A DNA stretch of 64,000 nucleotides, taken from NCBI GenBank assembly GCA_973895155.1, contig OZ316897.1, positions 16,554,001 to 16,618,000 of the forward strand. The letters are read 5' to 3'. Origin of the DNA: Marsupella aquatica. Its lineage: Eukaryota > Marchantiophyta. Below are positions 1 through 11,851 of the stretch, in pieces. The first letter of the stretch is position 1. Each line of letters starts with the position of its first letter. The translations under genes were made by a program, and so were the position numbers. The notes beneath the pieces were generated by a model, which was not told the origin of the DNA, searched no databases, and worked only from the letters and a program-made list of their open reading frames with translations.

Positions 1-3000
1 TTGGTGTGAGTCGGTAATTATGGCAGGACTGGAGGGATACTAGCTTTGCAAGGGACAATTGGCATGAGTGGAAGATCATGATGCATGGCAGCGCTGGAAT
101 CGTACCCGAGGGTAGGCGGCCATAACGCTTATCCTGACTGTCTTTCCGAGCATGTTGGAGAGAGAGACGAAACGAATGGCAGAGTGAGGAGAGACTCACC
201 GTGGCTCACTCTTGAGGCCGAATTGGATTCGTTCCCACCTGAAAAGCCCATGTCAGTTCTCCCTGGTCCTCGCAAATCGAGTGGGCAGAAATCGCTCCCC
301 AGCGAGATCTTTTCCTGGGCTAGCCGTTGATTGCCGGCCAGATTGACAACTATCAGAGGATATTAAGATTTGGTGCGACTGTACTGCATGTACAATGCTG
401 AGCAAAGGATTTCACTCTACAAGAACCACACACACACTCTACATGAACCCGTTCGAACAGTTATGTGCTATAACCAGCACTGTACAAGAACCACACTCTA
501 CATGAACCCTTTTTAATTGTTGTGTCCTATGTACTGTGTTCTTTAAGGATTCTTTAAAATATGTATTTTTTACGTTGGCGACTGTGGCGAATTGCACCTA
601 AGGGAGGACATGCTAAGAAGATTCATTATTTAAATTTACTAGATTTATTCCTGACCGTTCGATCTCCCTAGATTAAACAGGACCATCAGAATATGGTTTG
701 ATTAGAACCAGGCGAATGAGACGAAGAAAAAATCACGCCTAAAGTGGAGGCGAAGTGCCTTCACGAGGTGCATCAATGTGCATCAATGTGCCTTCACGAG
801 GTGCATCATTTGTGTAATTTATCTTGGCACCTCATAAGATTTCTAATCTTTTCTATCTTAGAGGTTTCTTTTCCACTATTTTAGATTTCAATAATGTGCA
901 TCCATGACAATTGTATGGGGTTTGAACCTAGACTAACTTGTCACATGGGCAGGCTTATACTTGTTACAAACTTCTTCTCCATGCCTTGTTCCTAGTTTTG
1001 GTGCTCCTAATTGATTGATTAAAATTTGTTGTCCTTATACATTTTTCAGTGGTATATATGAAATCTTTGGGGAGAACTCGAGAACCAGCCAGGTTTTCAT
1101 GACAAAACATTACACATACGGAACAGACAGAAGTGTTGAACCCAAATCTATGCCAGACCCAGTTCTCACGGTGGTATATGAACATTTAGTCTGAGTCATT
1201 ATAGGTGTTCCGTGCACGACAAGTCCTAGCCTCCTTTTTCGCTGAAGTAGCGTGCAAGTGGATTTGTCTCAAATAGATGCCTGAGAAAGATCTGTGAAAT
1301 CCTTCGTGACAAGGAGCATGCGCCTCAGGAAAACGGGCCGGTTCAAATTCATAAGTATAAACAAATGGAATGGAATGGGCACGGTTGGAACACAAGTCCT
1401 GCCTGCCGTCTACATATATATTTAAATTCTACAATATACAAATGGCAATGTTCCCACTGGGCCACACGAGGAGGTCATATGGCTCCCAGGAGGTTTACCA
1501 CGGCCACGTCACAAAATCCATGTCCCACCCACGGGGCAGGCTCGCATCTCACGCGCCACGTGAGCTGTGGCTGCTGGTTGCTTCGCAGCTCACCCGCTGG
1601 GTCCCGCCTGACTAGGCTCGGGAAATCTCCAGGCTCGGTGGAGGCGTCCAGAGTTCCAGACCTCGCTCCTCCTCGCGATCTCTCCTTTGTCTCTTGTGCA
1701 ATTATATTATACGGTAGAGCCGAAAACCCTCCCCTGGTGACGTGACTTCGGTTCTCTCTGCTTCTATGGTGGAGTTGATGGCGACCGTCGATCGGCCCTA
1801 TCGACGGGTGACGGCGCGGCTCGATTCGCTTGCTTGGACCATGAAATCCGGAGGAAGAGAACTTCATGAGGAGTCGAAGACATGGTGCCGGTGATCTGTG
1901 GCTGTGTGTGGAGTCGTTGGCAGAGAGCCCGAGAGAGAGATTCTCGTGGGAACTTGGAAAGGAGGTTCGGTGGTGAAGTGAGGCGGAGGTGAGGTCGTCG
2001 TCTGCGTAGCTGACTGTCTTGGGTGTGGCTGCTGTGGTGTCGCAAACACGGACACAGGTCGAGGAGGAAGCTCTTTTGGGCTAGCGGGGCTTCTCTTTTC
2101 AGCTCTCTGGGGTCAGTTGGATCCACTTTGCTGTAGTTGGTCGATCTTCTCCTGATGTCCACGAAAATATCTCTGAGTGCCACCATATTCAGCTCTGCTT
2201 CAGGGTCCAGCATCCGGAGACTTGTCCTTTTGCTCCGTTTCCAGTATTTCCCATCGAGATCCTCTCATGATGCTCTCCCATACCCCTTACTAAAGAAGGG
2301 CCTGACATCGCATGACATTGTTCAATCTCCGATCTTAACAGCACTTGGGACACCAAGTAGTCGACCCAGTTGTTTACAAGAAGAACGAGGGCACGGCAAC
2401 GACTTGAATCTCTCTCTAGGTTGATATTAGAGACAATCGTTTCGCTATTGTAGGACTGCCGAATTTGGTAGAATCTGTATGCAATTTCACGGCTGCAAGT
2501 CTGTAAGACAAAGTCGAAGAAGGTCTGGAGGTTGATGTATATATTATGTCACTAGTGTGGTTCTACTCGAAGGTAACATTTCAGGTCACAACTGCAGGTG
2601 TGCGTATCCAGGCGAACGAACTGTGAGTTCTATGGGCGAGAGGTAGATTTCGGGAGTTTCCAACTGGGGTGAAAGAGCTCAAACTTCTGGGGATTTATTA
2701 TTACAGACAGATATGTTGTGTCTATCGTCAGTGCCTAGCCTAGTGTGGATGAGTCGTAATTCGTGAACATTTATGCGACAGTCGAACTGCTATGAAAGTA
2801 TGGAGAGGCAGAGTATTTTGCAGTGTGGATACTTTGGACCGTGAACATGGGAGCTGCTCACTATTTTCTTCCAAACTGGGAATCACGTGAAGAGGTGATC
2901 ATACTGCATCCGTTATTTCTACACATCGAATCGCGGCGTTCTCGTTTGGTGGTAAGTTTCGGCGACTTGGAGGAAGACAGGCAAAGAGTTGGGTGTCAAA

Positions 3001-3020
3001 TCGCGCATTGATCAGTCCGA
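1..3020. other. Upstream region of the B-box gene, no gene assigned
   Basis: I recognise no coding region here. A short direct duplication lies at about 418-510 (two copies of an AGAACCACAC...CTCTACATGAACCC block), and a second small duplication of GTGCCTTCACGAGGTGCATCA lies at about 755-806. From about 1680 to 2420 the plus strand is rich in CT and TC runs and follows an AT-rich TATA-like stretch near 1700-1712. It could be promoter and 5' untranslated leader of the gene at 3021, but no splice pattern proves this. Several open frames of 60-150 codons occur on both strands, and none resembles a known family. Confidence 0.4.
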
Positions 3021-3638
3021 ATGGGGAAAAATTGCGAATTGTGTGGAAGGATGGCCACACTCCGCTGCAGTGCCGATGATGCTGAGCTCTGCTGGATCTG
3101 CGATGCGGAAGTCCACAGTGCCAACTACCTCGTAGCCCGTCACTTGCGCTTGGTGCTGTGCTCGTGTTGCAGTGCAGAGACAGAATGCCAAACTTCAGGA
3201 ACTTCTCCATGCCCCCTCTCGCGCAGATGTGCTTCCTGCGATCCAGCTCATGTGGGTGATGAGGAACGGGTTAACTTGGCGAGGTCCGTGTTAAGCGAAT
3301 GCAACGACGACAGTGAAGAGTTGGGGCACTCTGCTGTTCCGGGGCTCATGATGGGCACTGCAGTGAGACTCTCTCGCGCCAGCCAGGAGGGTCTGAGCGA
3401 TGCCCTCAGCAGCGTCGAAGATGAGAAAACCGTGAGGAAATCCATTGCGGAGAGTTCAAGAGGTAGGCTGAAGAGACTACGAGGAGGAGGTAATGGTGCT
3501 ATTACTGTTCCAAGGAAGCGCTCTCTTACCCCTGGTCAAAGCAGAAAACATGTGACGGTGAGGAAATCGAGAAAGAAGCGCAGTGGGTCTCCGGTGAGCG
3601 TCATACCGATGGACAATGTTTTCTCGAACGAGAGTTGA
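3021..3638 (+). CDS. B-box (BBX-type) zinc-finger protein
   Basis: A 205-residue protein with one well-formed plant B-box at residues 5-42. The zinc ligand pattern is visible: C5-x2-C8, C16, D19/D20, C24-x2-C27-D28, H32 and H41, with the typical A-x-L-C, H-x-A-N and R-H segments. A second Cys-rich stretch at residues 47-77 (C47, C49, C50, C56, C64, C70, C73, H77) sits where a second B-box would be but lacks its spacing, so it is degenerate. The C-terminal half is rich in Arg and Lys (about 145-190) and looks like a nuclear localisation signal. No CCT domain is present. Plant BBX proteins are nuclear transcription cofactors, mostly in light signalling and photomorphogenesis, acting by protein-protein contact. 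The short one-box, no-CCT layout recalls BBX structural group V or microProtein-like members (known biology; membership is inferred). The frame is a single exon with G at +4. The exact target process is unknown. Confidence 0.8.
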   Translation: MGKNCELCGRMATLRCSADDAELCWICDAEVHSANYLVARHLRLVLCSCCSAETECQTSGTSPCPLSRRCASCDPAHVGDEERVNLARSVLSECNDDSEELGHSAVPGLMMGTAVRLSRASQEGLSDALSSVEDEKTVRKSIAESSRGRLKRLRGGGNGAITVPRKRSLTPGQSRKHVTVRKSRKKRSGSPVSVIPMDNVFSNES

Positions 3639-6559
3639 TCGGGTACCGCGGCAATGATGTGCCGTTTTCGTGGATGGTGGGTCGACGAGATGAATTACTT
3701 TCCCTTGAGTAATTTGCAAGCCGACTGACTTATGTTATCGCTATACGTACTGCCCGATATAGTTAAGACATGATCTCCAGCTGAGAATCATTTTGTTTCA
3801 CTGCATATGGCCCAGCCGTCTCACCTTCATTTCATGGCTTGGACATGCGACAGTGGTTCGGATATTATGCAAGAGTGCAGGCCCCATCTCTCCGGCTAGA
3901 GTCGTCTGAAGCTCACTGGCTAGCGCAAGATTTACTCTGCTTCGAACCGAAGATCGTCACAACTTGGTTGGCGGTTGGGTCGTTGATAAAGGAAGAAGAT
4001 GAATCTAAGGAAGTTTGCTTTTATCGCAGGGTGAAAGTAATGTCCAGCAACAATACACACCGAAAGGCTCGACATTAATTAGGAAAGATAGTGAACCAGA
4101 ATATGGTTGTGCATCCAGAGCAAGTTTGATCAGAGGTTGTGGCCTAGGAGGTGGGTTTCAATGAAGTGAAAAATTGTAGAGTAGATGACCAGCATACGAA
4201 ATTTTGATTCTACTTTCCATCTCAGTAGCAGTTTTGATCTAAGGTTGGCCTATTTGGGAGGGTTCCGGTACGGTGGAAAGCAAAATGTAGAGTGTAGAAC
4301 TTACAGTGCCAGCGGAAAACGATAGACTCATTTATTGCCCACGATTCTCCAGCATGTGGGGTTTCCTTTTTCCAGCAGGACTTCTTGTGCACACACGGCT
4401 TAGTATAGAATCGGAAATCCTCTTCTGAACCAAAAGTTGTAGTTACAACACCCTTGCAAGGGCATAGTCAAATTGATGGATATCAAACGTAGTCAAATTT
4501 AGTGGCAATACAACAGAAGGCGGGGCATTCTACAGCGCCACTGACCGTAGTCGCCTGGCTGAGTGATCATTAGTCTCCGACATCTTGGCAGTGGTGAAGA
4601 CGTTACACTACCGCAATATGGCTGAAAGCCATGACAGTGGTTCCAGTACATAGAGAAACTGTGATCATCATTTTGTACATTAGTTTACAGATTCTGAAAC
4701 GACAGTTGCCGTTCATATACGTGGAGATTCTAGATAATGTATATTTGTTCAGCGAAAAAACAATGGAAACAAGTTCATCTTCTCGACTTGGGAAAAAGAA
4801 AGAAGAGAAGTTCATATTCTCGATTACGAAAAACTTAGGAAAGAAGTGTGTATTCTTGATTCTGATAAGAAGAATAGAAACACATTTTCTCGATTCATCT
4901 CCTCAATCCAGAGAAGAGAAAGGAAATAATTTATTCTCCCTCTCAGAGAAGAGGACGGGAAAAACTTATGGACATGTTTTTGTAAACTGATTAGGGGAAT
5001 CTCAAGTCATCCAGTCCTTTCCAGATCAAAGTGAACTATTCTTGCGTTGTTGTTCGACTTTGAACGAACAATATTTGGAGTCTGGACCAAGGAGGCTGCT
5101 AAATGGCACAAACATCTCGCAAGTTCTCTGCAAAGCTAGTGGTGACAATTGAATCGAAAGATCCATTCAATGCTATGGGACATTCCAATAATTTAGCAAT
5201 GAATTATAGGATTTTGCTTCGAGCTGAAAAGGCCATTGTTAAAGTGTTGTCACCGCTCAGACTAGTGGAATTGAGTGATTGGTTTCCATGGATGTACTTA
5301 GGGTGGCTTTACAAGACTTGGGGGTAGTTTCCAGTTTTCTTTTGTTTCCAAGATTTGATCAGAGTCCTCCATTTGGGAGGAAACTGCTATTGTTCACTTT
5401 ACAAAATGTTAGGGGCACTTTAAACCAAACCTGTTACCAATCCTACATGGAATGTAGTGGGGTCCAATTTTTGCTTATGTGGAACACTTTTTGTCCTAGA
5501 TTTTAGACCACCTCTCTCGGTGGTCTTTTCTTCTAGCCTCTTTGTCCATTTCTATTTTAAGTCATTCCCATTAAAAAGAGATGCACAAGTCCTTCAGAAA
5601 ATCTTATTGTGGGACATCTAGAAAGACTTTAGCCAAAGATTATGTGACATTCAGGTGGAGGGGGTCCTCAATTTCTCTTTTAGTAAATTAATCTGGCTGC
5701 ACTTGGCTTTACAAGACCTTGGGGGCAATAAAAAGATTCAAAACCCCTGGGACACTATGTTTAGTGTGTGCAATGGCCCTCCAGTTTGCTTTGGTGAAAA
5801 AAAACTCCCAATTGCCCCCAATGCCTTGTAAAGTCCTCCTTAGGAGATTGTCTGTAAGTGGAGTTATCAATTCAAAATTAGTGGAACTCAAGATTGTACA
5901 AACCTATGTGAGAAATTTACACCTGCTCTGTCCCAGCTGTTCACCTTACAACCATTCTCTCTGGATCTCTCCCAAAAGTTCATTTTGAGGGTGTCTATGA
6001 AGATACTTACGCACAGGTGACGCTAAGTAACACAACCTTTTGTGTGGCCCGCAACATACCTGATCTGCCATTACTAGCCAACTTGCATAATACTGTGGTT
6101 GCCTCTCGATGAATCCTCAACCAGCGCTGAAACTCCAAGCAGTGTAACTAAGGGCACGCACTAAAAAATTAAATCTCTCACATTGCTACATTGCTATGTG
6201 GGAAACCATTGGTACAATTTTTTCCTTTTAATTTAAACCTTAAATCTTTCTGAATGTGCTCTTATCAAAATCATTACCCTGTGCATGATTTTCAAATCCC
6301 TATGGCAGAAAAAGGAAGCCTTACTTTTTAATTTGTGCCCCCTTAGCTAAGTTGTACCCCCTTAAGACAAATGTAAGGTTACACTAAACCCAAATTCCCA
6401 ACAATGTAGGGAAATTTGTAGGACAACTCTATTCATACAAACAGGATTTGTCCAATGGAGGGATTATTTTCCAAGCCATGCTTATTGCAATATATTGCTT
6501 TTGTTTGTACAGCCTTTTGGCTGCAGTTGGCTATTTTCTTAGGTTTGTTTGGCTGTTAT
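3639..6559. other. Intergenic, no gene recognised
   Basis: AT-rich intergenic DNA. A short segment, GGCTTTACAAGACTTGGGGG near 5305 and its near copy near 5706, is duplicated about 400 bp apart, which suggests remnants of a dispersed repeat. Open frames here (for example 4631-4990) are low-complexity AT-rich translations with no family resemblance. Confidence 0.3.
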
Positions 6560-7180
6560 AGAATGAATGGAAGGATGGCAACGACACCCTTTCCTGAAAC
6601 CAGCACAGCACATTTACGGGAGGTTCAGGGCCCACTCAGGAGTACAGTGCATAAGGCGGTCAGGAAGTGTGCGATCCGTTTGAATTGGACACCCAATCTC
6701 AAATCGGTATGTGCCGATGCGTCGCTCCCTTTTCGATTGGCTGCTGGACACGGCTTCTTGTGGCAGCTTATTGATCAAATTCTAGCTACCCATCATTGGA
6801 GGTTTCCCACTTTGCCACCATCCAACCCTCTCACCTGGTGCATGAGATGTGATCTCAGTCAACAGGAAGACCTCATTCATTGTATCTGGAGCTGCCCCAT
6901 TTCCTCCTCTGTTTGGAGCTCTGTTTGGATATGGGTCCAGTTCGTTCTGCAGAACATGACCTTGAATAGGTGCAACACACTTCACCTTCAACCGATACAC
7001 GTTCTTGTTGGCCAGCCACTGCCAGACGCTTGGGACACACCTGGAAGTTATGGCATACTGTGAGGGCGATAGTTTGTTGGATGCTTTGAAAGAATAGAAG
7101 CTCGCATTGTATCGAGCATGCCAGATCAAACGCTCAATCTGTAGAACTTTCAAACATCTTGGCACCAACTAGGTATCTAT
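6560..7180 (+). pseudogene. LINE ORF2 3' fragment (zf-RVT region), decayed
   Basis: The translation from about 6560 matches, residue for residue over long stretches, the C-terminal zf-RVT region of the full LINE ORF2 at 20770-25065. Shared runs include TAHLREVQGPLR, LNWTPNLK, ATHHWR-PTLPP and HCIWSCP, with the Cys/His ligands C-x2-C and H-x3-C kept. Similarity fades at about 7170-7180 near a shared TCTTGGCACC. The frame is broken: near 7045 an indel shifts it, and near 7085 an in-frame stop replaces the tryptophan/lysine segment of the full copy. Upstream parts (endonuclease, reverse transcriptase) are absent. It is an old fragment on the opposite strand to the full-length copy. I could not identify a poly(A) tail or target duplication. 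Confidence 0.85.
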
Positions 7181-7790
7181 CTACGTAAGGACTCGGCCAG
7201 TCATTGCCCACTACCTCTAATCTAGGCCAAGCTCTCCATACCCTCTCTAACCCATAAGATAATACAGGCAACTAACCTACCTAGTAGGCTGAGGTCTGCA
7301 CACCCTCTCTAAGACATAAGAGTGACAAGAAAGTCAAGAGATATGTGGTCCAACCCTACAGACTACTTTCACGAGCACACAAAAGAGAACTCTAAATTTG
7401 TGGATTATATTGAGTCTCCATAGACAAAGCTTTCCCCTTTCAATTGGATCCATAACAATGCAACTAAGTTTCATTCATAAAATCTTACTGAGGAATATAC
7501 TAGTAGCACATCCAGCCTTAACCAAATATCTCACTTACTATAGTTAGACTGATTGCAACTGCAAAGTAACCCTAGACCCGCATGAACCTAGCAATGGCTA
7601 ACTTAGCTTTTTGTCCATGGTCTCAACCCAGGAATTGCTCTAAACTCGCTGCCCTGAACTCGCTGCCCAGAAACTAGTATATGCACAAAACTTGTATACA
7701 ACCCAAACCAAACTAAGAGTGTTTCTGTTCCGAGTTACCAGATGAACCCCCTACAATCAAGGCATGCACAGGATCCAAAGGAGCAAGTAA
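7181..7790. other. Intergenic, no feature seen
   Basis: AT-rich sequence between the LINE fragment and the Harbinger-like element. CTCTCTAA...ACATAAGA-type words recur at about 7240-7330. I see nothing coding. Confidence 0.3.
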
Positions 7791-7793
7791 TAA

Positions 7794-9276
7794 GAGCATC
7801 TCCTATGTTAACGGGGTTCACTCAGTGTATACATTAAATACCCAATATTCTGACACTCTAACTTTAGTATACGGGGTGTATGCGCTGAGTGATGCCAAAG
7901 TTGAACCCAATGGATATGGGATATTTTAAATACAGGGTTCCTTGGAAACACATGTTGACTCCAGAAAAGAGACGTGGCCTGCTCAAAGGGTCTCACTCCA
8001 GTTTCAAGCATGGCAATGCCGTCCCGCTTGGAAATCCTCCTCCCTATTATGGACATTGCCCAGTTGACCCAAGCTCCCGCCCAAGCTTTCAATCATGGCC
8101 AGCGCCTCCATTCTAGAAAGGTTCTACGTATGTACATTGTCTGCTTGCCCTTCATCAGTAATTGAAATCTGTCTCATCCTGGTCTTGGTTGCCTTCCGCT
8201 CAATAGATGCCAACTGAGCTTTTGCTTTTTTATTCCCCAAAGGCCTATTGGTGACCATCTCTGGAGTTCCAGCATGGATTCCAGAATCGTTGTCTAGACT
8301 TTCAACGTCATCTGGAGTATTGGCAGCTTGCTTCCCGTTCTTTCTCTTTGATACTCTATCCAAATGCTTCTCCTGCATTCTTGCTGCGATCTGCCACTTT
8401 GGAGAGTCCTTCAAAATTTTCCAAGCACCTTCATACTAAAATTCCAAGCCCTTCTTGTGTGTCTGTTGGTAGAGAGCTCTAGCCTTCTCCATTTGCTTGT
8501 CTTCATTGGTTCCAGACTCATTCAATTCAACGATCATGGACATTGTTCCAGAAAACTTGGCACAATCATGATGAAGCTCACCCCACTTTGAACTTAACGA
8601 TCTGATGGACCTGGGGACATTCTTCACCACACCAGGATATTTTCGCCTGAATTCTGCCATGGATTTCTGGAAATGCCGCTCAATCTTCGTCCAATAGACA
8701 TCAGATTTCTGTTGTGCTCCATTGATGGAATTGCCGCTGCATGCTAGCCACGACCTTGCAATCTGTTCAATCTCGATATTGGAGAAATTCTCCTGCTTCT
8801 TGCCCTTCTTCACACTCAGCTGCATTGTCGACTGGAGCCATGGTGGAAAATCAAAACATCACAGCACTTAGATGCAACTGAAGAAACGGCCAACAATTTC
8901 AGAAAGATTGATGATAGTGCACAGCTTCGGCGAGGTACATCGATTCAAAGTGGCAAGTCTCGACTGCTGCGCACCATTTCTAGTGAGGAGCTTTCGCTTG
9001 AACATTAGCGGGAAATTTCTCTGCATGGCCTCCTTCCCGCACAGAAGAGCCTCGGGAAGAGCAACTTTCCTCCACTGTACAATCCATATCTGCTGCAATC
9101 CAGTCAAGAACCTGTGGATAGAGCAAAGCGGCATTTGGCCTCTCCCTGGGCCTCCCCAATCCCATTCCCGCAAGAGAAAACCCCGTGAACAAAAAATACG
9201 GTCCCGTTCCCATTCTCATTCTCTTGTAGGGGATGTTTTTTAATATTTCCTAACGGGGTTGGTGGAAGAGATGGTC
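7794..9276 (-). mobile_element. Non-autonomous PIF/Harbinger-like element with Myb/SANT-like gene
   Basis: The element starts GAGCATCTCC and ends GGAAGAGATGGTC, which on the other strand reads GACCATCTCTTCC. These are imperfect terminal inverted repeats of about 25 bp that also share an AACGGGG/CCCCGTT core. The triplet TAA lies immediately outside both ends (7791-7793 and 9277-9279). This matches the 3-bp TAA/TTA duplications of PIF/Harbinger elements, and GAGCATCTCC termini are common in plant members (known biology). The only gene inside is the Myb/SANT-like accessory frame on the minus strand. No DDE transposase is present, so movement would need a partner supplied elsewhere. Confidence 0.8.
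8124..8825 (-). pseudogene. Myb/SANT-like (NAM-associated type) Harbinger accessory protein, one in-frame stop
   Basis: The frame runs from ATG at 8825 to a stop at 8124 and is interrupted once by TAG at 8436-8438. Reading through the stop gives the family's usual continuation (GLEF-stop-YEGAWKILKDSPKW). The N-terminal third resembles the Myb/SANT-like trihelix of plant Harbinger-associated ORF1 and related NAM-associated proteins: a W in the first helix, a QKSDVYW block, a RSIRSLSSKWGELHHDCAKF helix, then the KILKDSPKW motif. The tail is charged, with a conserved-type GNKKAKAQL basic segment. In autonomous PIF/Pong elements this protein binds the transposon ends and helps the DDE transposase (known biology). 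The lone stop could come from a CAG codon by C-to-T change. Otherwise the frame is intact, so the decay is recent or the short 129-codon N-terminal protein is still made. Confidence 0.75.
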
Positions 9277-9279
9277 TAA

Positions 9280-11851
9280 GCTCACCAAGCACCAGGAATT
9301 AGGGCGCACCAGGAATTAGGGTGTGTAACACTGCCTTAAGCTATTACTAGCCCCGATTGTTCTTTGAACGTGAATAGCGAAGAGGACAATAAAAAATTAT
9401 CAAAATATATTCTCTATTGAATAGGGGAGAGGACAATAAAAAAATTATCAAAATATATTCTCTATTCATATTCTTTGAAGGTTAATGACATGATAAAAAA
9501 ATTCATCATTTTAATATATATATATAAACTATATTATTCTCCTTTATGTGCACATCAGTCTTTTTGTATGCACATTCATCTTCTATGCACATAATTATGC
9601 TGTGATGTGGCCATAGTGCCCATATTTATTTGAATGTAAATATTTAAAAATTATCAGAAAAAAATTGACATATACATTCTTCACTCTAGACCTAGGCTCT
9701 TAAAAGTAAACTTCACTTGCCCTTTTATAGTAAGATGTTTGAAAGTTTTTGTACATACTAACTTTTATGGGGGACATACTTAGATAGCTCATCAGGTTTA
9801 TGTTTTTGGCTTTTTGTACTTGGCTTTATGTACTCAGTTACTGCTGCTTTGACACTCGCTATTAACTATTAACTACGGTCCAAAATGGGCATCCATCCCA
9901 AGGTGGCTCCTCACTTCCACTTCCAATATGTGACGACTGACTGGGGGCTTCTCACTTCCATTAAGAAAAAGACTGGGTGGACCTGAGCAGGGCAAGGACG
10001 GGAGAAGTGCCGAACACCAGACCGAGCGACAACGAGGCGTGTCGCATGGGAGACCCAAGCAGAAGCAAAAGCTGTGTCTTACACTGTTTCCGCTAAAGAT
10101 AGGGCTCCATGAGTCCTTGCTTGAAACCTGTGTATTTTGCTCATCCCGGGTACGATTGAACTCGTCGTCCTGGTTAATCTTTGAGGTCTTGAGGAAGAAC
10201 GCATCACGTTCGCAAATTAAACCACCGAAATTATTTCACAGAGCTGGGAAAGAATTTATCTTCGACTTCCTTTTGCAAATCCTGTCGTGAGGAGATGCAA
10301 CGTACTTGTCCTCGGCTCTCTTCAGGACTGCAGTAACGTACTTATCCTTGACCTGATGAGTTTCAAGATCAAACATGAAAAGTTCAATGCGCATAGAGTT
10401 GAATGCATCAATCGGTAAGAACTTGCAAACGACCTTCTACTCAAAAGTCCCCTGGCCAATTAAAGTAAGACAGGACAATTGTTAACAAGAGAGCAATTAT
10501 GCTTGAGGTTGATCACTAATTGTGTCACTTCCATGTGGGGAGGAAAGTAACAGGAATTGCCCCCGACTCCCAAAACCGACGTTGATATTGAGGAAACGTT
10601 TTACTCACTTCTGATGGGAGGTTGGGAGTGAGTGGATCTGTTCTGTTATAGTTGAAATATATGGCTTGTCAGGAGCAGACAGAACCGCTTCTGTTTCTTC
10701 TGGATCTACCTGAACAAGATCCTGACCTCTGTGTGGTGATAGTACGTTAGTTCGATCAGTATCAGTTAAGAGTACTTTTGCATCGTCATCTCAGACTGTA
10801 AGTATCGTGATGCATCGTGATGCAGGCGTACTGCACAAGTTTTCTTGCTGCGCTGTGGATCACTGTGTCTTGGCTGCGGCCTGTCTGTACTCGTCGGGGT
10901 TATATATCCCCTTCAGTGACAAAGTAAAATATGCAGGCCATTTCACATGCGTGGTTTCCATGCCACAGCGATAAATTGTCAAACAATATTTTCCAGAGAG
11001 TCAAGCTAAGTTGTTCGGCTGTATTGCACTGCTCCAGTTATAATTTGAGGTGGCTCGATTTGACTTCATGTTGTTTCTCTCTTGTATTGTTCTTGGCTTG
11101 TGCGAAGGACAGGTTTGACGACATTTTAGCACGAATCAAGGGAACTTGATTTTAGAGTGCAATTTCTTACATTGAAAACCATCGTACAGCGAGCAAACCA
11201 CCAGGCATGCATGGTAAAAAATGTCGTAGTTCAGAATCAGAAACGAAATGGACGAGTGTTCATGCTGTAGACTCGGGAGAAATAATTTCCCGAAAGTGTA
11301 CTTTATGTTTGCTAGAATCCTAAAGTCTTTTTCTTATTTTCTTTGAGGTGAAGATTGGACCTTACTTAAAGGTCTCGTATAGATCTCCTGTGTCTCTGTC
11401 GGGGTTACCGTTCAGTAGGGAACTTCGTTGAAGATTCATTGAAGATGCCAACACGAGTGAACGCACTCAGCGATACTTATAATAATGTTGGAGATTGCAA
11501 TTGGACACACGCAGTTTGCTCTTTTCATTATTGAGTTTTAAATTCTGAAATCCCAGTTTTCAGACACTGCTCATTACTAAAAAAGTCCAACTACATTTCA
11601 AGATCCACAAATCATGATTGCACGTTATTTCACAACTTGGGCTAATTGTGTCGCATTGCTTCCTGCTGCAGACAACTTCAATACTGTAGCCTTCTAGAAT
11701 GGCACTAAGACCTTGAGGAAAATCAAAACAGCTCTTCGAGTCTCACCACTGGCCGTCTGTAGAAAACGTCGCCGAACCGTCTAAACTACAATTCTGGGAG
11801 AATTACTGCAAGCGAATTACAGCACTAGCTGTGTACCTTCTACCGAATTGA
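9280..11851. other. Intergenic, 3' side of dirigent gene 1, no gene recognised
   Basis: A 40-50 bp AT-rich direct duplication (GAGGACAATAAAAAATTATC block) lies at about 9380-9472, followed by AT-rich DNA with a short TA run near 9517-9526. The rest up to 11850 has no frame that resembles a known protein. The last few hundred bases before 11852 would hold the 3' untranslated region and terminator of the dirigent gene. Confidence 0.3.

Noticed and set aside
1764-2213. A 149-codon minus-strand frame upstream of the B-box gene
   Set aside because: Low-complexity Arg/Ser/Pro composition, no family resemblance, and the plus strand looks like a CT-rich plant leader.
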